NCBI GenBank assembly: GCA_963971575.1
Contig: OZ020616.1
Span: 14,539,575-14,603,574 of the forward strand
Source of the DNA: Liopterus haemorrhoidalis
Taxonomy: Eukaryota; Arthropoda; Insecta; Coleoptera; Dytiscidae
Reading direction: 5' to 3'
DNA length: 64,000 nucleotides
This document shows positions 42,701 through 50,102 of the stretch, one piece after another. The translations under genes and the position numbers were made by a program. The notes under the pieces are model-generated. The model was not told the origin of the DNA, ran no database searches, and saw only the letters and a program-made list of their open reading frames with translations. Positions within the stretch are counted from its first letter, which is position 1, and the number at the start of each line of letters is the position of its first letter.

Positions 42701-45700
42701 GTAATTTTTTAAGAACAGAAACTAAAACAAGAACGGTATTTTGTTTTATTGTTCAAGAAAGAAAAAAAAAACAAAAACAAATGTGAATTTAACCGTAAAA
42801 ATACTAAAATTTCATTATTAAAGTTTTTTTTTAGATACGTTAATACGAGCTAAATGTTAACAAACACATCAAATAAATATTTATTTCAGTTTTGAATAAA
42901 AATTTTGGAAAAGATAAGACTGAATTGTAATTGATATGTTTTGAAAGAAACGGGTGGCGCTTTTCCAAGGCCAAATCTCCTTCTAACTAGTATACGTTTT
43001 CCCTCTAAACTGTTGGTGCTGGTGGGACTATACGGAACATTAACCGTGGGTTTTTCCTCGCGGTCGGAGGGCCTTATCGGTGGGTTATTCCCTCGCGTGG
43101 TCGGGGCCTTATCAGTGAGTTTATCCAGTGCGTGGGTTGGATCTTATCAGTTATTTAAGCAAGTTTCAAATTGAAACTTGTAATCCTAAGATATGATATA
43201 AAAAATTGATGTGAAGTGTGAATTTTCACACATTTCAGGGTTTCGCAGGTATTTAGTAAGTGAATAATGATTATTTGGGATGCCAAAACAAATTTTATGT
43301 TATTTTTTTTTTTTTTTTGTTAATTTTAATTCGAATGCCTAATACCATTATGTAGGTTTCTAAATATGTGCAGTATTTTTTTTATATATCAAGGTTTAAT
43401 AAGATTTTGAAAATTGCGCCTATGGCTTCCATTGGTTGTTTTAGTCATAAGCTTCGCCCTTCTGTTTTCGTGTATTTATAGGAATATAAATAGCAGTATA
43501 GCAGTAATATATTTAGGCACTAATATGATACAGATATTATAACACATGACATAACATATATTTTATATATTTTATTTTATTTTTTACTTGTATCCATGGT
43601 ATTATATATTTATAGTTACGTTATATTTTAAGTTACTTGATTGTAAGTCCAATAGTAATCAATTTCAACAATTTCCACTGGTTATTAAATTTACGCTTTT
43701 AAATATTAAATGCAATATATGCCCAAATATAACTAGAATTTTGAAAAAATAATTTAAACAAAATAAAAATGCAAAAAAAAACAGAAAAAATTAAATTGCC
43801 TCGAGGCCGATTTGAACTCGAGTTTGCAAATTAGAACACCAGTATACTAACCATTACACCATCGAAGCGCTCTGATTACTGTGCTACATAATATTATTAA
43901 ATATTTTACATGGTCACGCAAAAAACACAAAAAATGCGTTATTTTCCGAAAACATAATCTGATCAAAAATTCCTGTTGTACTATTCCGGTTCACACAAAT
44001 GTACATTACTTAGAATTCTTTCAGATTTTTAGTTTAAACCATCTGGGCTACAGGGTGTGGGACAAAATTTTTTTGCACAATTTTGGTAAAAATCGCGTCA
44101 AAATAATTTATTTTGCAAAAATAAAATTTTGATCGTTAATCCACGTACTAAGGGCTTTCATTTGATACCCTACTCAGAATTTTAAAAAAATATTTTTGTT
44201 TTCGATGAGCACATATTTGTTTATATTTTAAGGGGATATGTTTTTTAGATGTTTTGGTATTTTTCCTATGTGCGGGTCAACGAGTTGTATAAGCATGCCA
44301 AATTTCAACTCTCTAGGTTTAGCCGTTTGGCTACAATTTTTACCGAACAGACAGACAGACAGACAGACGACAAAATGACGGTATAAGGGTTTTTTGGTCA
44401 TACCTACAAAACCCTAAAAACAGTCAAATAATTTGTCTTGGATAAGTTGAATATAAGTATTTATCTAATGAATATGCTAATAAATTGTATTTTAATTTTA
44501 CTAAAAGTAAGCATTAACTGCCATATATTCTGGAGATAAATTTTAAGAAACACAATTTAATTTTAATTTTAGCGTAAATATACGACCTCCCGCAGGTAGA
44601 AAGTAATGTGCGCATATCATTTGGTTTCTTTGAATGTGAAAATTGTTAGTTAGTTAGTTAGTTAAAATTTTTGGCGCAGCAACAAAGGCTATTTGCGCCA
44701 ATATGAAAATTGTCCGACATTACTATTTGGCCATCCCACTAACACAAAAACATTTCTTTTTGCTAATTGATAGGTCTCGATTTTAGTAGATATTTTAATT
44801 ATACCTATATTAGTTAATAGACATTATGAATTATAAACCAGGGCTTCGAACCGGAACTGAACCGAAAACAGAAAATATTGTCGGAACGAAAACCGGAACT
44901 GAACCGAAAAAAAAAATCGGTTTATTTCGGTTCAGGTAAGGTTTATAGGAGTGAACCAAAATATAAAATACATATTATTTAAGATTATTTTTTAAAATGA
45001 CGAGCAGAAAAAATCGAAATTTTTTTAACTAATAAATAGAAAAAAAATCGCTTCTATTATTTTGAAGAGGGGGGGGGGATGAACGCCCCTCCCCGGCAGC
45101 AGCCTTGGTATGAATATTACAAAAAACCTAAAATATATCCCTTATTATTGACTTAACAGCCAAATTATGTATGCCAAAAATAGTTTAAAATGAGAAAATC
45201 AATATTTTTTTTCAATGCATTTTTCATTTAGATCAGTGTTACTCAACAGGTGGTCCGCAGAAATATTTTAGTGGTCCACGAAAGTTTTTGTATATGTTTT
45301 TTGCGGTATTTTTGTTATTTTTTATGCACATTTTATGTAAATAATTTATATTATGTTTATTTTCTGTAAAATTTCTGTGATCTTCTACAAATAAAATAAA
45401 TGTATTTAGCAGCACATTATAAAACGGATATTTGTTTTCTTGCAATAAATGAACCAACGATTATTATTAGTGGTCCGCGTTAGAAAATTATATATTTTAA
45501 TGGACCGCGGTGCGTTTTTGGTTGAGAAACACTGATTTAGATGAATATTTAGGAAGTTACGGGGGAACATCCCAGAGCAAACCTTTTCAAATACCTCCTT
45601 TTTTATTGACTTAACAGCAAAAATGTACAGTCATGTGCGTAAAAATAGCAGTATTAGAAAAATATTAGAATATATACGAAAAATAGTTGGTTTAAGTAAT

Positions 45701-47236
45701 AACAAAGCCAAAATTTTACTGATATATTATATTTTAAGAACAACTTCAAATTATAGTAGAAAATAAATTTCTAATACAAATAAAAGCATTAAAAAATTTA
45801 TCACTCGGAACTGAACCGAAAACTGAAAACCGAAAAAAAACCGTTATTTTTGCCGGAACGAAAACCTGAACCGAACTGATATATATTTTTTTAATTGAAC
45901 CGGAACGAAAACCGAAACGAAAAAAATATCGGTTCGAAGCCTTGTTATAAACACAGTTTTATTTACTTATAATTGATAATATTATGCTGTAAAAGTTTTA
46001 TTTTCAGAGCAATATAATAGGCGAGAAAGTAAATAACGGAAACGATATTGTTCGTTTTTAGTTTCGAACGCTATTTGAACCAGGGCTTCGAACCGGAACT
46101 GAACCGAAAACCGAAAAAAACCGTTATTTTTGTCGGAACGAAAACCGGAACTGAACCGAAAAAAAAAATATCGTTTTTTTCGGTTGTCAATATCTAGTGG
46201 TAATGACTATGATAGTTTTTTGTCAGCGTACCGTAGCGACGAGCCCTATTATTCCTATACTGATTGAATAAGTTGAATGTATAATGCAATAAACTAATGT
46301 TATGAAAAATAGTCATAATAGAAAATTAGTCAAATTTGCATATGTGTCAACAAAAGAGACTGGGGTAAGTCGCATTCTTCTATGTTCGATAACTTTATGT
46401 AAATAGGCACTAATTTTCATGTAAGTATTAGTTACTCAAGTTTCTTACCATAACATTGGTTCATGAAGTCAGATAGCGTAAATCCTCTCCACATCAAAAC
46501 ACCAGCCTCTCGATACTGTCCAAAAACAACATCTTCCAAACTTAAAGCAGCTGCCGATCCAATATGTGTTGCTTCTTCACCGTAATTCGTCATATAGAAT
46601 GAAATTCTACCCTGTCTTTGAGATTCATACAAAATCTTATCCATCACATTCAGCATCGTCATATCTTTATACATTTTTAAAATTGTATCCTTATCCAGTT
46701 TCGGATCATCTTTTTCATTTACAATCAGCCCTCTTCGATCCATAACTCGATAAACAGGTACAGGGCCATTGTCATTTTTTGTGATTAGTTTTAATTTGTG
46801 GGTCCAGTGGGTTTTTGCTCCAGGGAAAAGAGGTTCTTCTTTTGAAGCTAATGAAAAGAACTATTTTTTAATTAGCAAACTGTTCAATTTAAACATCAAT
46901 TTATTAATCATCTATTTTGGTGCAAATTTTAAATATATTTTGAGGTTATTTCGTTGCTAAGTAACAAATAAATTAGTTGGGGTAACTTAGCACCACTCTA
47001 AACCCTGTTTTAGCGCTAAAGTGTAAAATTAAACCCCCACAAACTTAATTTTCAACCCTAAATGTAAAGCTCTGGACATATATGTATATCACAGAATATA
47101 TTAATTTTATGTTAATTTTGCACTCTTTTCAGGTGTCAGTTATTTTCAATATGTTTTAAAAAGATCCACTTACCTTAACGTTCTGATTTTGTAAATATCT
47201 TCTTAAAAAGACAGTGACGTTTTTGGTTAGGGCCAT
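30674..47236 (-). CDS. BCKDHA: BCKDHA, 2-oxoisovalerate dehydrogenase E1 subunit alpha, complete, six coding exons
   Basis: Mitochondrial thiamine-diphosphate enzyme subunit that decarboxylates the 2-oxo acids of Leu, Ile and Val in the branched-chain dehydrogenase complex, paired with E1-beta. Exons (transcript order): 47174-47236, 46449-46860, 39576-39825, 33567-33767, 30806-31072, 30674-30749; phases agree and give 422 residues plus stop. The N-terminus ([20 protein letters not shown]) is basic and amphipathic, as expected of a presequence. Key sites: [42 protein letters not shown], the diphosphate motif GDG (214-216) to NN (243-244), [10 protein letters not shown], and the phosphorylation loop [12 protein letters not shown], with the BCKD-kinase serine at about residue 314. 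The E of the vertebrate GEG is D here. Introns up to about 7 kb are full of transposons. Splice joins are inferred from homology. Confidence 0.97.
30806..31072 (-). CDS. BCKDHA: BCKDHA exon 5: phosphorylation loop and C-terminal region
   Basis: Acceptor TTTTTTAG, donor GTAAGT. Reads [43 protein letters not shown] ... [25 protein letters not shown] carries the Ser phosphorylated by BCKD kinase in animals. Confidence 0.96.
31142..31558. mobile_element. Tigger-like MITE, 417 bp (CTCACTTAACGACC ends)
   Basis: The left end, AGGTAATCCTCACTTAACGA, mirrors the right end, which on the minus strand reads CAGGCACTCCTCACTTAACG then ACC. TA on both sides (31140-31141, 31559-31560). Interior noncoding with a second GTCGTTAA motif pair. 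In BCKDHA intron 4, 69 bp from exon 5. Confidence 0.85.
31573..31857 (+). pseudogene. Mariner transposase, N-terminal fragment with 5' end
   Basis: ACGAGGGTTGCAGAACG at 31578 is a typical mariner end. Downstream the plus strand reads [14 protein letters not shown], a stop, then [34 protein letters not shown] and [13 protein letters not shown]. This is the N-terminal HTH region and linker of mariner-family transposases (FGDEAP..TTVY.W..EF..GR.SL.DE.REGRPK). It stops abruptly where MITE-B sequence begins at about 31858. In BCKDHA intron 4. Confidence 0.85.
31858..32146. mobile_element. MITE-B chimeric copy (two half-elements in opposite orientation)
   Basis: 31858-31996 matches the second half of the 58992-59290 copy in direct orientation, ending TTGTTCTTACAAAAATGAAC then AGCTTATA. 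From about 31997 it switches to the other half in inverse orientation (ATAATGATCATAACC ... AGATCTAGTGTGTTCTTACA then AAAGTGAACAGCTTA). Both borders are therefore outer ends. Confidence 0.7.
32147..32845. mobile_element. MITE-A copy 4, split by MITE-B
   Basis: The left part (32147-32384) starts AAGTCTGTTCCAAATGGTTA; the right part (32676-32845) ends TTAGTTCCGCCTAACCGTTT then GGAACAGA. The intervening 32385-32675 is a MITE-B copy. Longer than other MITE-A copies, so additional sequence may be inserted. Confidence 0.65.
32385..32675. mobile_element. MITE-B copy (inserted in MITE-A)
   Basis: Ends AAGCGATTCACTTTTGTAAG and TGTTCTTACAAAAGTGAACA then GCTTATA are inverted copies. The internal GACATATGTCA palindrome and TAATGATCATAACC are shared by all copies. 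Inverse orientation to the copy at 58992-59290. Confidence 0.8.
32852..33147. mobile_element. MITE-B copy
   Basis: Ends TAAGCGGTTCACTTTTGTAA and GTACTTGCAAAAGTGAACAG then CTTATA. Collinear with 32385-32675; the two are separated by the MITE-A right half. Confidence 0.8.
33150..33566 (-). other. BCKDHA intron 4, no element recognised
   Basis: Nothing supportable between the last MITE-B copy and exon 4. Confidence 0.3.
33567..33767 (-). CDS. BCKDHA: BCKDHA exon 4
   Basis: Acceptor TTTGTTTAG, donor GTAGGA. Reads [68 protein letters not shown] closes the thiamine-diphosphate motif that begins in exon 3. Confidence 0.96.
33897..34381 (-). mobile_element. hAT element (CAGCGGTTTCCAAAC ends) with transposase tail
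   Basis: Ends CAGCGGTTTCCAAAC and TTTGGAAACCGCTG are inverted with the exact 8-bp TCATACAC on both sides (33889-33896 and 34382-34389). In BCKDHA intron 3. Confidence 0.93.
34168..34340 (-). pseudogene. hAT transposase extreme C-terminus
   Basis: The minus strand reads [50 protein letters not shown] and stop. This is the tail of ZBED/SCAND3-type hAT proteins (IKTKYR.RL.VE..LR.ALS...PRI..LC..KQA..SH). Only the last about 50 residues remain. Confidence 0.8.
34605..34788. mobile_element. MITE-A copy 5
   Basis: CAAACGTTTAAGCGAAAAAC at the left, TTTTGCTTAAACCAAAGAAA then CAGACTATA at the right. Interior nearly identical in order to copy 1 (AAAATGGGCTTTTGTT, AAAATGATCAAAAGCTTCAT). Nested in a hAT. 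Confidence 0.75.
35155..35378. mobile_element. hAT MITE, 224 bp (CAGTGGCGGCGCTA ends)
   Basis: Ends CAGTGGCGGCGCTATC and TTAGCGCCGCCACTG are inverted, with ATACATTC / ATACATTT (7 of 8) as duplication. Nested in the hAT at 34451-35632. Confidence 0.88.
35641..36707 (-). other. BCKDHA intron 3, mostly unassigned
   Basis: AT-rich. It contains the perfect hairpin at 36268-36308 and no recognisable element otherwise. Confidence 0.35.
36268..36308. repeat. Perfect hairpin, 18-bp arms
   Basis: GTAACTTATGATACTACG, a 5-base loop (TGTTT), then the exact mirror. CGAAACAC follows immediately. Confidence 0.9.
36708..37092. mobile_element. Tc1/mariner-type MITE, CAGGGTGAGTGGGG ends, with a third internal end copy
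   Basis: TA on both sides (36706-36707, 37093-37094). The left end, CAGGGTGAGTGGGGAAGAAT then GGGCCGAACTTCAGGAATG, mirrors the right end. An extra copy of the right sub-terminal block (TGTACAATACATTCCTGAAG then TTCGGCCC) lies at 36860-36955, so the right arm has been duplicated. In BCKDHA intron 3. Confidence 0.85.
37275..37402. repeat. Tandem duplication of the GTGAAGTGTGGATTTCA repeat
   Basis: TTTAAAAAAATAATGTGAAG then TGTGGATTTCA recurs about 88 bp later as TTTAAAAAAATTATGTGAAG then CGTGGATTTCA. Shared with 16925-17000 and 43195-43285. Confidence 0.65.
37402..37564. mobile_element. Degenerate hAT MITE (CAGAGGCGGATTAAG end)
   Basis: The left end, CAGAGGCGGATTAAGC, and the right end, CTTAATCCGCCACGG, are imperfect inverted copies; GGGCCC blocks are internal. 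No matching 8-bp flanks, so it is old or borders are eroded. Confidence 0.5.
37805..37935. repeat. Relative of the 1.1-1.3 kb transposon end
   Basis: Shares with 1129-1290 the block AAGACAATGATGTCA (AAGACAATGACGTCA there), then CCATACGTTGAAATTTGTCT against CTACCTTGAAATTTGTCC, and AATATTATATTTAC. Collinear, only the left part present. Confidence 0.55.
38241..39540. mobile_element. TA-bordered inverted-repeat element, GACTTCRTTCAACTTAA ends, with nested element
   Basis: TAGACTTCGTTCAACTTAA (38239-38257) mirrors TTAAGTTGAATGAAGTCTA (39523-39541). A second pair inside starts GGGGTACGTTCCAAAACC (38269) and ends GGTTTTGGAACG-like sequence at 39200. No transposase recognised. In BCKDHA intron 3. 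Confidence 0.6.
38269..39200. mobile_element. Inverted-repeat element, GGGNTACGTTCCAAAAC ends
   Basis: The left end, GGGGTACGTTCCAAAACC, mirrors the right end (TTTTGGAACGTAGCCC). Internal motifs AACGTTCCAAAA and GTTTACTC recur at 38690-38760 and 39125-39175. Possibly Harbinger-like. Noncoding. Confidence 0.55.
39576..39825 (-). CDS. BCKDHA: BCKDHA exon 3
   Basis: Acceptor CATTTTAG, donor GTAAGA. Reads [82 protein letters not shown]. It holds the diphosphate GDG and the [11 protein letters not shown] substrate-channel signature. The in-frame MTNSSI upstream is intronic. Confidence 0.96.
39902..40213. mobile_element. hAT MITE, 312 bp (CAGTGATGGCATC ends)
   Basis: Ends CAGTGATGGCATCTTAAA and TAGGATGCCATCACTG are inverted with the exact 8-bp TTTATAAG on both sides (39894-39901 and 40214-40221). 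A GGTTCGCTCGAACC hairpin lies near the right end. Noncoding. Confidence 0.93.
40251..40386 (-). mobile_element. tRNA-derived SINE (type II tRNA head), with 13-bp target duplication
   Basis: TGGTCGATGAACA is repeated exactly at both borders (40238-40250 and 40387-40399). On the minus strand the insert starts ACCAACGGAGTGGCCGAGCG, contains a Pol III A box (TGGCCGAGCGCATTAAG) and B box (GGTTCGAGCC). The acceptor arm closes perfectly, ACCAACG against CGTTGGT. Length with an extra arm suggests a Leu or Ser tRNA ancestor. An ATAATAATAAATAATAA tail follows. In the intron between BCKDHA exons 2 and 3. Confidence 0.88.
40928..42365 (+). mobile_element. piggyBac element, internally deleted, CCCATTAGAGCC ends
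   Basis: Ends CCCATTAGAGCC and GGCTCTAATGGG are inverted, flanked by TCAA on the left (mutated TTAA, 40924-40927) and TTAA on the right (42366-42369). The 16-bp palindrome GGCAACTAAAGTTGCC occurs at 40944, 41296 and, with one change, 42219. It carries a broken transposase gene. In a BCKDHA intron. Confidence 0.9.
41399..42198 (+). pseudogene. piggyBac transposase, C-terminal two-thirds, frameshifted
   Basis: The first frame (to 41791) reads [20 protein letters not shown] then GTLRLNRI: the second catalytic Asp block of piggyBac. After a frameshift near 41757 the next frame reads [56 protein letters not shown]: the third catalytic Asp (GGVD) and the aromatic KWWW block. The N-terminus and the first catalytic Asp are deleted; ATGGAAGAATT with a donor at 41142 may be the old first exon. 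The Cys-rich tail is not evident. Inactive. Confidence 0.9.
42620..43045 (-). other. BCKDHA intron, no element recognised
   Basis: AT-rich with A tracts; nothing supportable. Confidence 0.3.
43046..43149. repeat. Minisatellite, three 34-35-bp units
   Basis: Units GTGGGTTTTTCCTCGCGGTC then GGAGGGCCTTATCG, a second close copy, and a third more diverged copy, each ending CCTTATC or TCTTATC. GATA-type cores (TTATCA, TTATCG) recur once per unit. Confidence 0.85.
43195..43285 (+). repeat. Dispersed repeat, GTGAAGTGTGAATTTTCACAC family
   Basis: GATGTGAAGTGTGAATTTTC then ACACATTTCAGGGTTTCGCA and GGTATTTAGTAAGTGAATAA; inverse of 16925-17000. Confidence 0.6.
43798..43868 (-). tRNA. tRNA-like sequence (probable tRNA pseudogene or tRNA-derived repeat)
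   Basis: On the minus strand: GCTTCGATGGTGTAATGGTT then AGTATACTGG and TTCTAATTTGCAAACTC, GAGTTCAAATCGGCCTCGAG, GC. The A box (TGGTGTAATGG), B box (AGTTCAAATC), a 7-bp acceptor stem (GCTTCGA with TCGAGGC, one G-U) and D arm GTGT/ATAC are visible. The anticodon stem is badly paired, so the anticodon (loop TTCTAAT, perhaps TCT) cannot be trusted. A TTTTTT Pol III stop follows within about 12 bases. Likely decayed. Confidence 0.5.
44090..44415 (+). repeat. Dispersed repeat ending CAGACAGACAGAC and CATACCTACAAAACCCTAAA
   Basis: Inverse relative of 14597-14900: GTGCGGGTCAACGAGTTGTA, GCATGCCAAATTTCAACTCT, GGTTTAGCCGTTTGG, a (CAGA)n tract, then GGTCATACCTACAAAACCCT. The AATTTCAACTC...GCCGTTTGG...CAGACAGAC layout resembles 3' ends of insect LINE/SINE copies. 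Confidence 0.6.
44416..44838 (-). other. BCKDHA intron, no element recognised
   Basis: Contains a short (TTAG)4 tract at 44644-44662. Otherwise nothing supported. Confidence 0.3.
44839..45944. mobile_element. hAT element with GAACCGGAACTGAACCG iterations, nested hAT inside
   Basis: Ends CAGGGCTTCGAACCGG and CGGTTCGAAGCCTTG are inverted with the exact 8-bp TTATAAAC on both sides (44831-44838 and 45945-45952). Sub-terminal zones at both ends iterate CGGAACTGAACCGAAAA. A fragment of the same family lies at 46081-46186. No transposase recognised. Confidence 0.92.
45234..45534. mobile_element. hAT MITE, 301 bp (CAGTGTTACTCAAC end)
   Basis: Ends CAGTGTTACTCAACAGG and GGTTGAGAAACACTG are inverted with the exact 8-bp ATTTAGAT (45226-45233 and 45535-45542). 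TGGTCCGC blocks near both ends. Nested in the hAT at 44839-45944. Confidence 0.92.
46081..46186. mobile_element. Fragment of the GAACCGGAACTGAACCG hAT family
   Basis: Starts CAGGGCTTCGAACCGGAACT and repeats the 5' sub-terminal iterations of the 44839-45944 element, ending without an opposite terminus. It ends 263 bp downstream of BCKDHA exon 2 (transcript sense). Confidence 0.75.
46449..46860 (-). CDS. BCKDHA: BCKDHA exon 2
   Basis: Phase 0 start after AAAAAATAG (weak pyrimidine tract), donor GTAAGA. Reads [20 protein letters not shown] ... [20 protein letters not shown] ... [62 protein letters not shown] chose this acceptor over the nearby CATTAG because only it keeps the frame with exon 1 and adds the FFSL residues matching FSSL in vertebrates. 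Confidence 0.94.
46861..47173 (-). other. BCKDHA intron 1
   Basis: Short AT-rich intron, no repeat recognised. Confidence 0.5.
47174..47236 (-). CDS. BCKDHA: BCKDHA exon 1 with start codon and presequence
   Basis: ATG at 47236, 21 codons, donor [26 protein letters not shown] then K: no acidic residues, four basic ones, hydroxylated residues and an RR pair, typical of a mitochondrial targeting peptide. Supported by exact phase with exon 2; homology alone would be too weak here. Confidence 0.85.
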
Positions 47237-47685
47237 GCTTACTGTAATTACACAAGATATTATTTAATATTAATAATAATTTTTTGAAAGGTCAGGGCCT
47301 GTCACCTTATCATTTCTAACACGTGATTTTACATATACAGGATATTTGTTATTAACGCGGTATAGAATTGGGCATGGAATTAGGTTAAACATTTTTAAAA
47401 CTATAACAGTGGCGTAACATTAAGATTTTTGGAACAATAAAAATATATCACAATAATTCCAAGTTCTTAAAAGTATGTATACATATTATGTAAACGTAAT
47501 ATACCCTGTTTGGCTAAAATGTAGAATGATAGACGAATCTGGTGGGGGATATTTGAGAAAGGAGAGGCGTGGCCAACCACGTTACATAAAACCAGTACTT
47601 CTCAAACAAAAACAAATAATAAATAAAGATTATAATTAAAAGATAATATAATATAACCAACTGGAGTACCCATACTTCGTACGAA
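47237..47685 (-). promoter_or_regulatory. BCKDHA 5' flank (promoter region inferred)
   Basis: Immediately upstream of the BCKDHA start. No TATA box or clear initiator stands out. A hAT-type terminus (CAGTGGCGTAACATTAAG) appears at 47407 without a visible partner. Confidence 0.35.
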
Positions 47686-47919
47686 GGTAAAAGTAACTTT
47701 TAGCTGCCTATAATAAGCATACTGTTCTGTGCAGGGCCAGGGACAGTGATTCACCTTAAAAGCACTATCTTAGGTTATTATTGATAACTTTTTATTTTTT
47801 TTTATAAACCACCTAAAAATAAATTGTATTTTAAAGTGAATTGAAACATGGAAACAGTGCAAACAGAGCAAAAGTGCAAACTCAGGGCGTAGTTTGAACA
47901 GCTAAAAGTTACTTTTACC
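47686..47919. mobile_element. MITE, 234 bp, with 21-bp perfect inverted ends
   Basis: GGTAAAAGTAACTTTTAGCT then G at 47686-47706 mirrors 47899-47919 exactly. The end itself contains a TAAAAGTAACTTTTA partial palindrome. Noncoding. Confidence 0.75.
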
Positions 47920-47947
47920 GTTTTTGTAATGTGTTTTTGGCTAAAAT

Positions 47948-48408
47948 AGGGAATAGGTACCTACACCGTTACAAGACTTCTTTGTAGACGGCAACACATA
48001 ACAATTTCACTAAATTATTCAAGGTTTATAAATTCATACACAAGGACATACAATTTTAATTGGGCTAATATGGGGGAAAATAAAGTACTATGCACCTAAA
48101 AACAAGATAATTAGGTTAGTATTAGTTACTAAAAGTCTAAAACCGAGTGGAGCGAGTTACCCATCTTCTAGTTTAACGACAAAACACTATCTTAGGTTAG
48201 GTTAGGTTAGTAAGGGTTTGGTTAGAAGAAGTCGAGCGAGGCGAGCTACCCATCTTCTAGTTTAATGACAAAACACTATCTTAGGTTAGGTTAGTAAGTG
48301 TTTGGTTAGAAGAAGCCGAGCGAAGCGAGCTACCCATCTTCTATTTTAATGACAAAACCAAGTCACACTAACATAACAATGCCACAGTTGTGTAGGTACC
48401 TATTCCCT
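47948..48408. mobile_element. Inverted-repeat element carrying a minisatellite with TTAGG runs
   Basis: AGGGAATAGGTACCTACAC (47948) mirrors GTGTAGGTACCTATTCCCT (48390). The right half is a tandem array (48140-48358). Confidence 0.65.
48140..48358. repeat. Minisatellite, about 100-bp units, containing TTAGG telomere-like runs
   Basis: Three diverged copies of ACCCATCTTCTAGTTTAACG, ACAAAACACTATCTTAGGTT AGG and GGTTAGAAGAAGTCGAGCGA GGCGAGCT. TTAGG is repeated three or four times in one unit and twice in the next. A partial unit (GCACTATCTTAGG) also lies at 47761. Confidence 0.8.
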
Positions 48409-48425
48409 AGTTATACCGTGTTTTC

Positions 48426-49800
48426 TTTTGCTGTAACGTATATGATAAGTGATTGTTTGAGAAGTATGACCAATGGCGGCGCTGTGATCGCTGTAAAACA
48501 CCTGATCGAACGAGTAACGTGAAAGTTGCAGGGTGGTGCAACTCAAATGGCACAACGAAAACAATATGACCTCATGCTGACTAACTAGTTCCATATACGA
48601 GCACGAATAGCGCTACAACCGCTACAGCTACGCGCATGACGATAACTATCTTTTACTTCTTGGTTACCATAAACAATGATTAGTTACGGAAAGTTTTCCT
48701 AATTTGGTCCTGATTTAATGTTAAATTTTCGATTTACAATGAATAATAAGCAGCTATCCTTACTAAATCATTTTAATTTATTACTACCTTCTCCTAAGTG
48801 TGTAGTTGAATGAGAGAAGTTGTTAAACGACGGTCATGTTATATTATGCAGAATTTCGGAAAAAAATTATGAGCATGTCGACATATGTGGGTTATGTTTA
48901 CAAACAAGCAGTTTAAAAATTACCACCACACAAAGTAATTGGAAAATTAAAACTGCAAGATAACCTGCTCCTGTAATCTGCAATCTTTATTAAACTCGCT
49001 GCCTAAAAAAAAATAATTAAAAAGGAAGGCAGACACTTCAGTGAAGCTGTATCAGAATATCTACGTGACATAAACACGGAATAATTATAATAAATATCAT
49101 AAAAAATAACTTCATAAGGTACAAGGTAAAATGCTTCACGTGACCAGCGCCGCCTTGGGCAATGAGTGAATCTCACATGGGCAACTGTTTGTGGCATTTT
49201 CCTAGGTTAGCACAACGGGACACTTATACGTGTTGTTACCAAATGACTGTACTATCAATGTTTACAAAGAAGCCCTTACTTACATAATTTGTGTAAGAAG
49301 CACATATCAATACAATAGTAGATTAATACAAATAAATATATTTGAATCTTCCAAAAACAATTCGCACTAAGCCAGTCTTAAACCGATTCTGCCATGGGTC
49401 CGGTCTAAGCCGGCTAAGACTGCTAACTTTTTCGGTAGCGAAGGAGCGGGTGTACTGCTAGTTATTCATAAAATAGTTTAATTTTCTGACTTACGGATGT
49501 GTTCTTTTGTGCCCACCTCCTCGTGGCACCCTCTCCTCTATTAATCCGTTAAACCGTTGACAACCGTCTTACCATGGGTCATGGTAGAGTAGATTCAAAT
49601 AGAGAAGGATACACGACCGTTACAAAATTGCGCAAACAAGATAACGCCAGTGGCGGAGACAAATAAAATATTTTCAAACCAAATCGGACAATTAAATAAT
49701 ATTTTTTATTGAATTAGTTAAAGAACTATTTAAAAGCTATATATTAAAATTTAAATGAAAAAATTATATATAAAATGCTGTTTAATATAAATATGTCAGT
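48426..49800. other. Intergenic, no gene recognised
   Basis: Short frames (48400-48594, 49003-49197) show no domains. A GC-richer stretch lies at 49370-49620 with CCATGGGTCCGG and CCATGGGTCATGG. Nothing firm. Confidence 0.3.
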
Positions 49801-49820
49801 CATAAATGACAGAAGGCAAA

Positions 49821-50090
49821 TTAATTATGAATAAAATAAATAAATATGCCGACCAGACGGGGAAAAATATATATTGCAGTAAAATTAATTTTATTATTAA
49901 ATTTATATCGGTCATATGTACTCTTAGAGATGCCAGTTGCAGCAATCACTCGTTCCCGGAAATTTGTAACAGGAATTTTGAAGTTTTTCAAATTAGCTTC
50001 CTTCTTCATGAACTGCATAACATTATTAATAATTTCGCGGCTCTGGCTATGAAGCAGTTGCCCTTTACGTCCCACTAATTGCTTCTGCAT
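49821..50090 (-). pseudogene. HTH N-terminal fragment of a transposase-like protein
   Basis: Starts at ATG 50090 and reads MQKQLVGRKGQLLHSQSREI, INNVMQFMKKEANLKNFKIP, VTNFRERVIAATGISKSTYD, RY, then low-complexity hydrophobic sequence. The segment SQSREII..V..FMKKE...PV.N..ERV.AATGIS..T is a recurrent N-terminal HTH of arthropod Tc1/mariner-like proteins and is related to 3449-3703. No catalytic part follows. Confidence 0.5.
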
Positions 50091-50102
50091 TTTGTAAAAC
50101 AC

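Noticed and set aside
47407..47425. hAT terminus CAGTGGCGTAACATTAAG upstream of BCKDHA
   Set aside because: No inverted partner or duplication within 2 kb, so kept only as a note, not an element.
49648..49665. CAGTGGCGGAGAC as a hAT end
   Set aside because: No inverted partner found; short match likely by chance.
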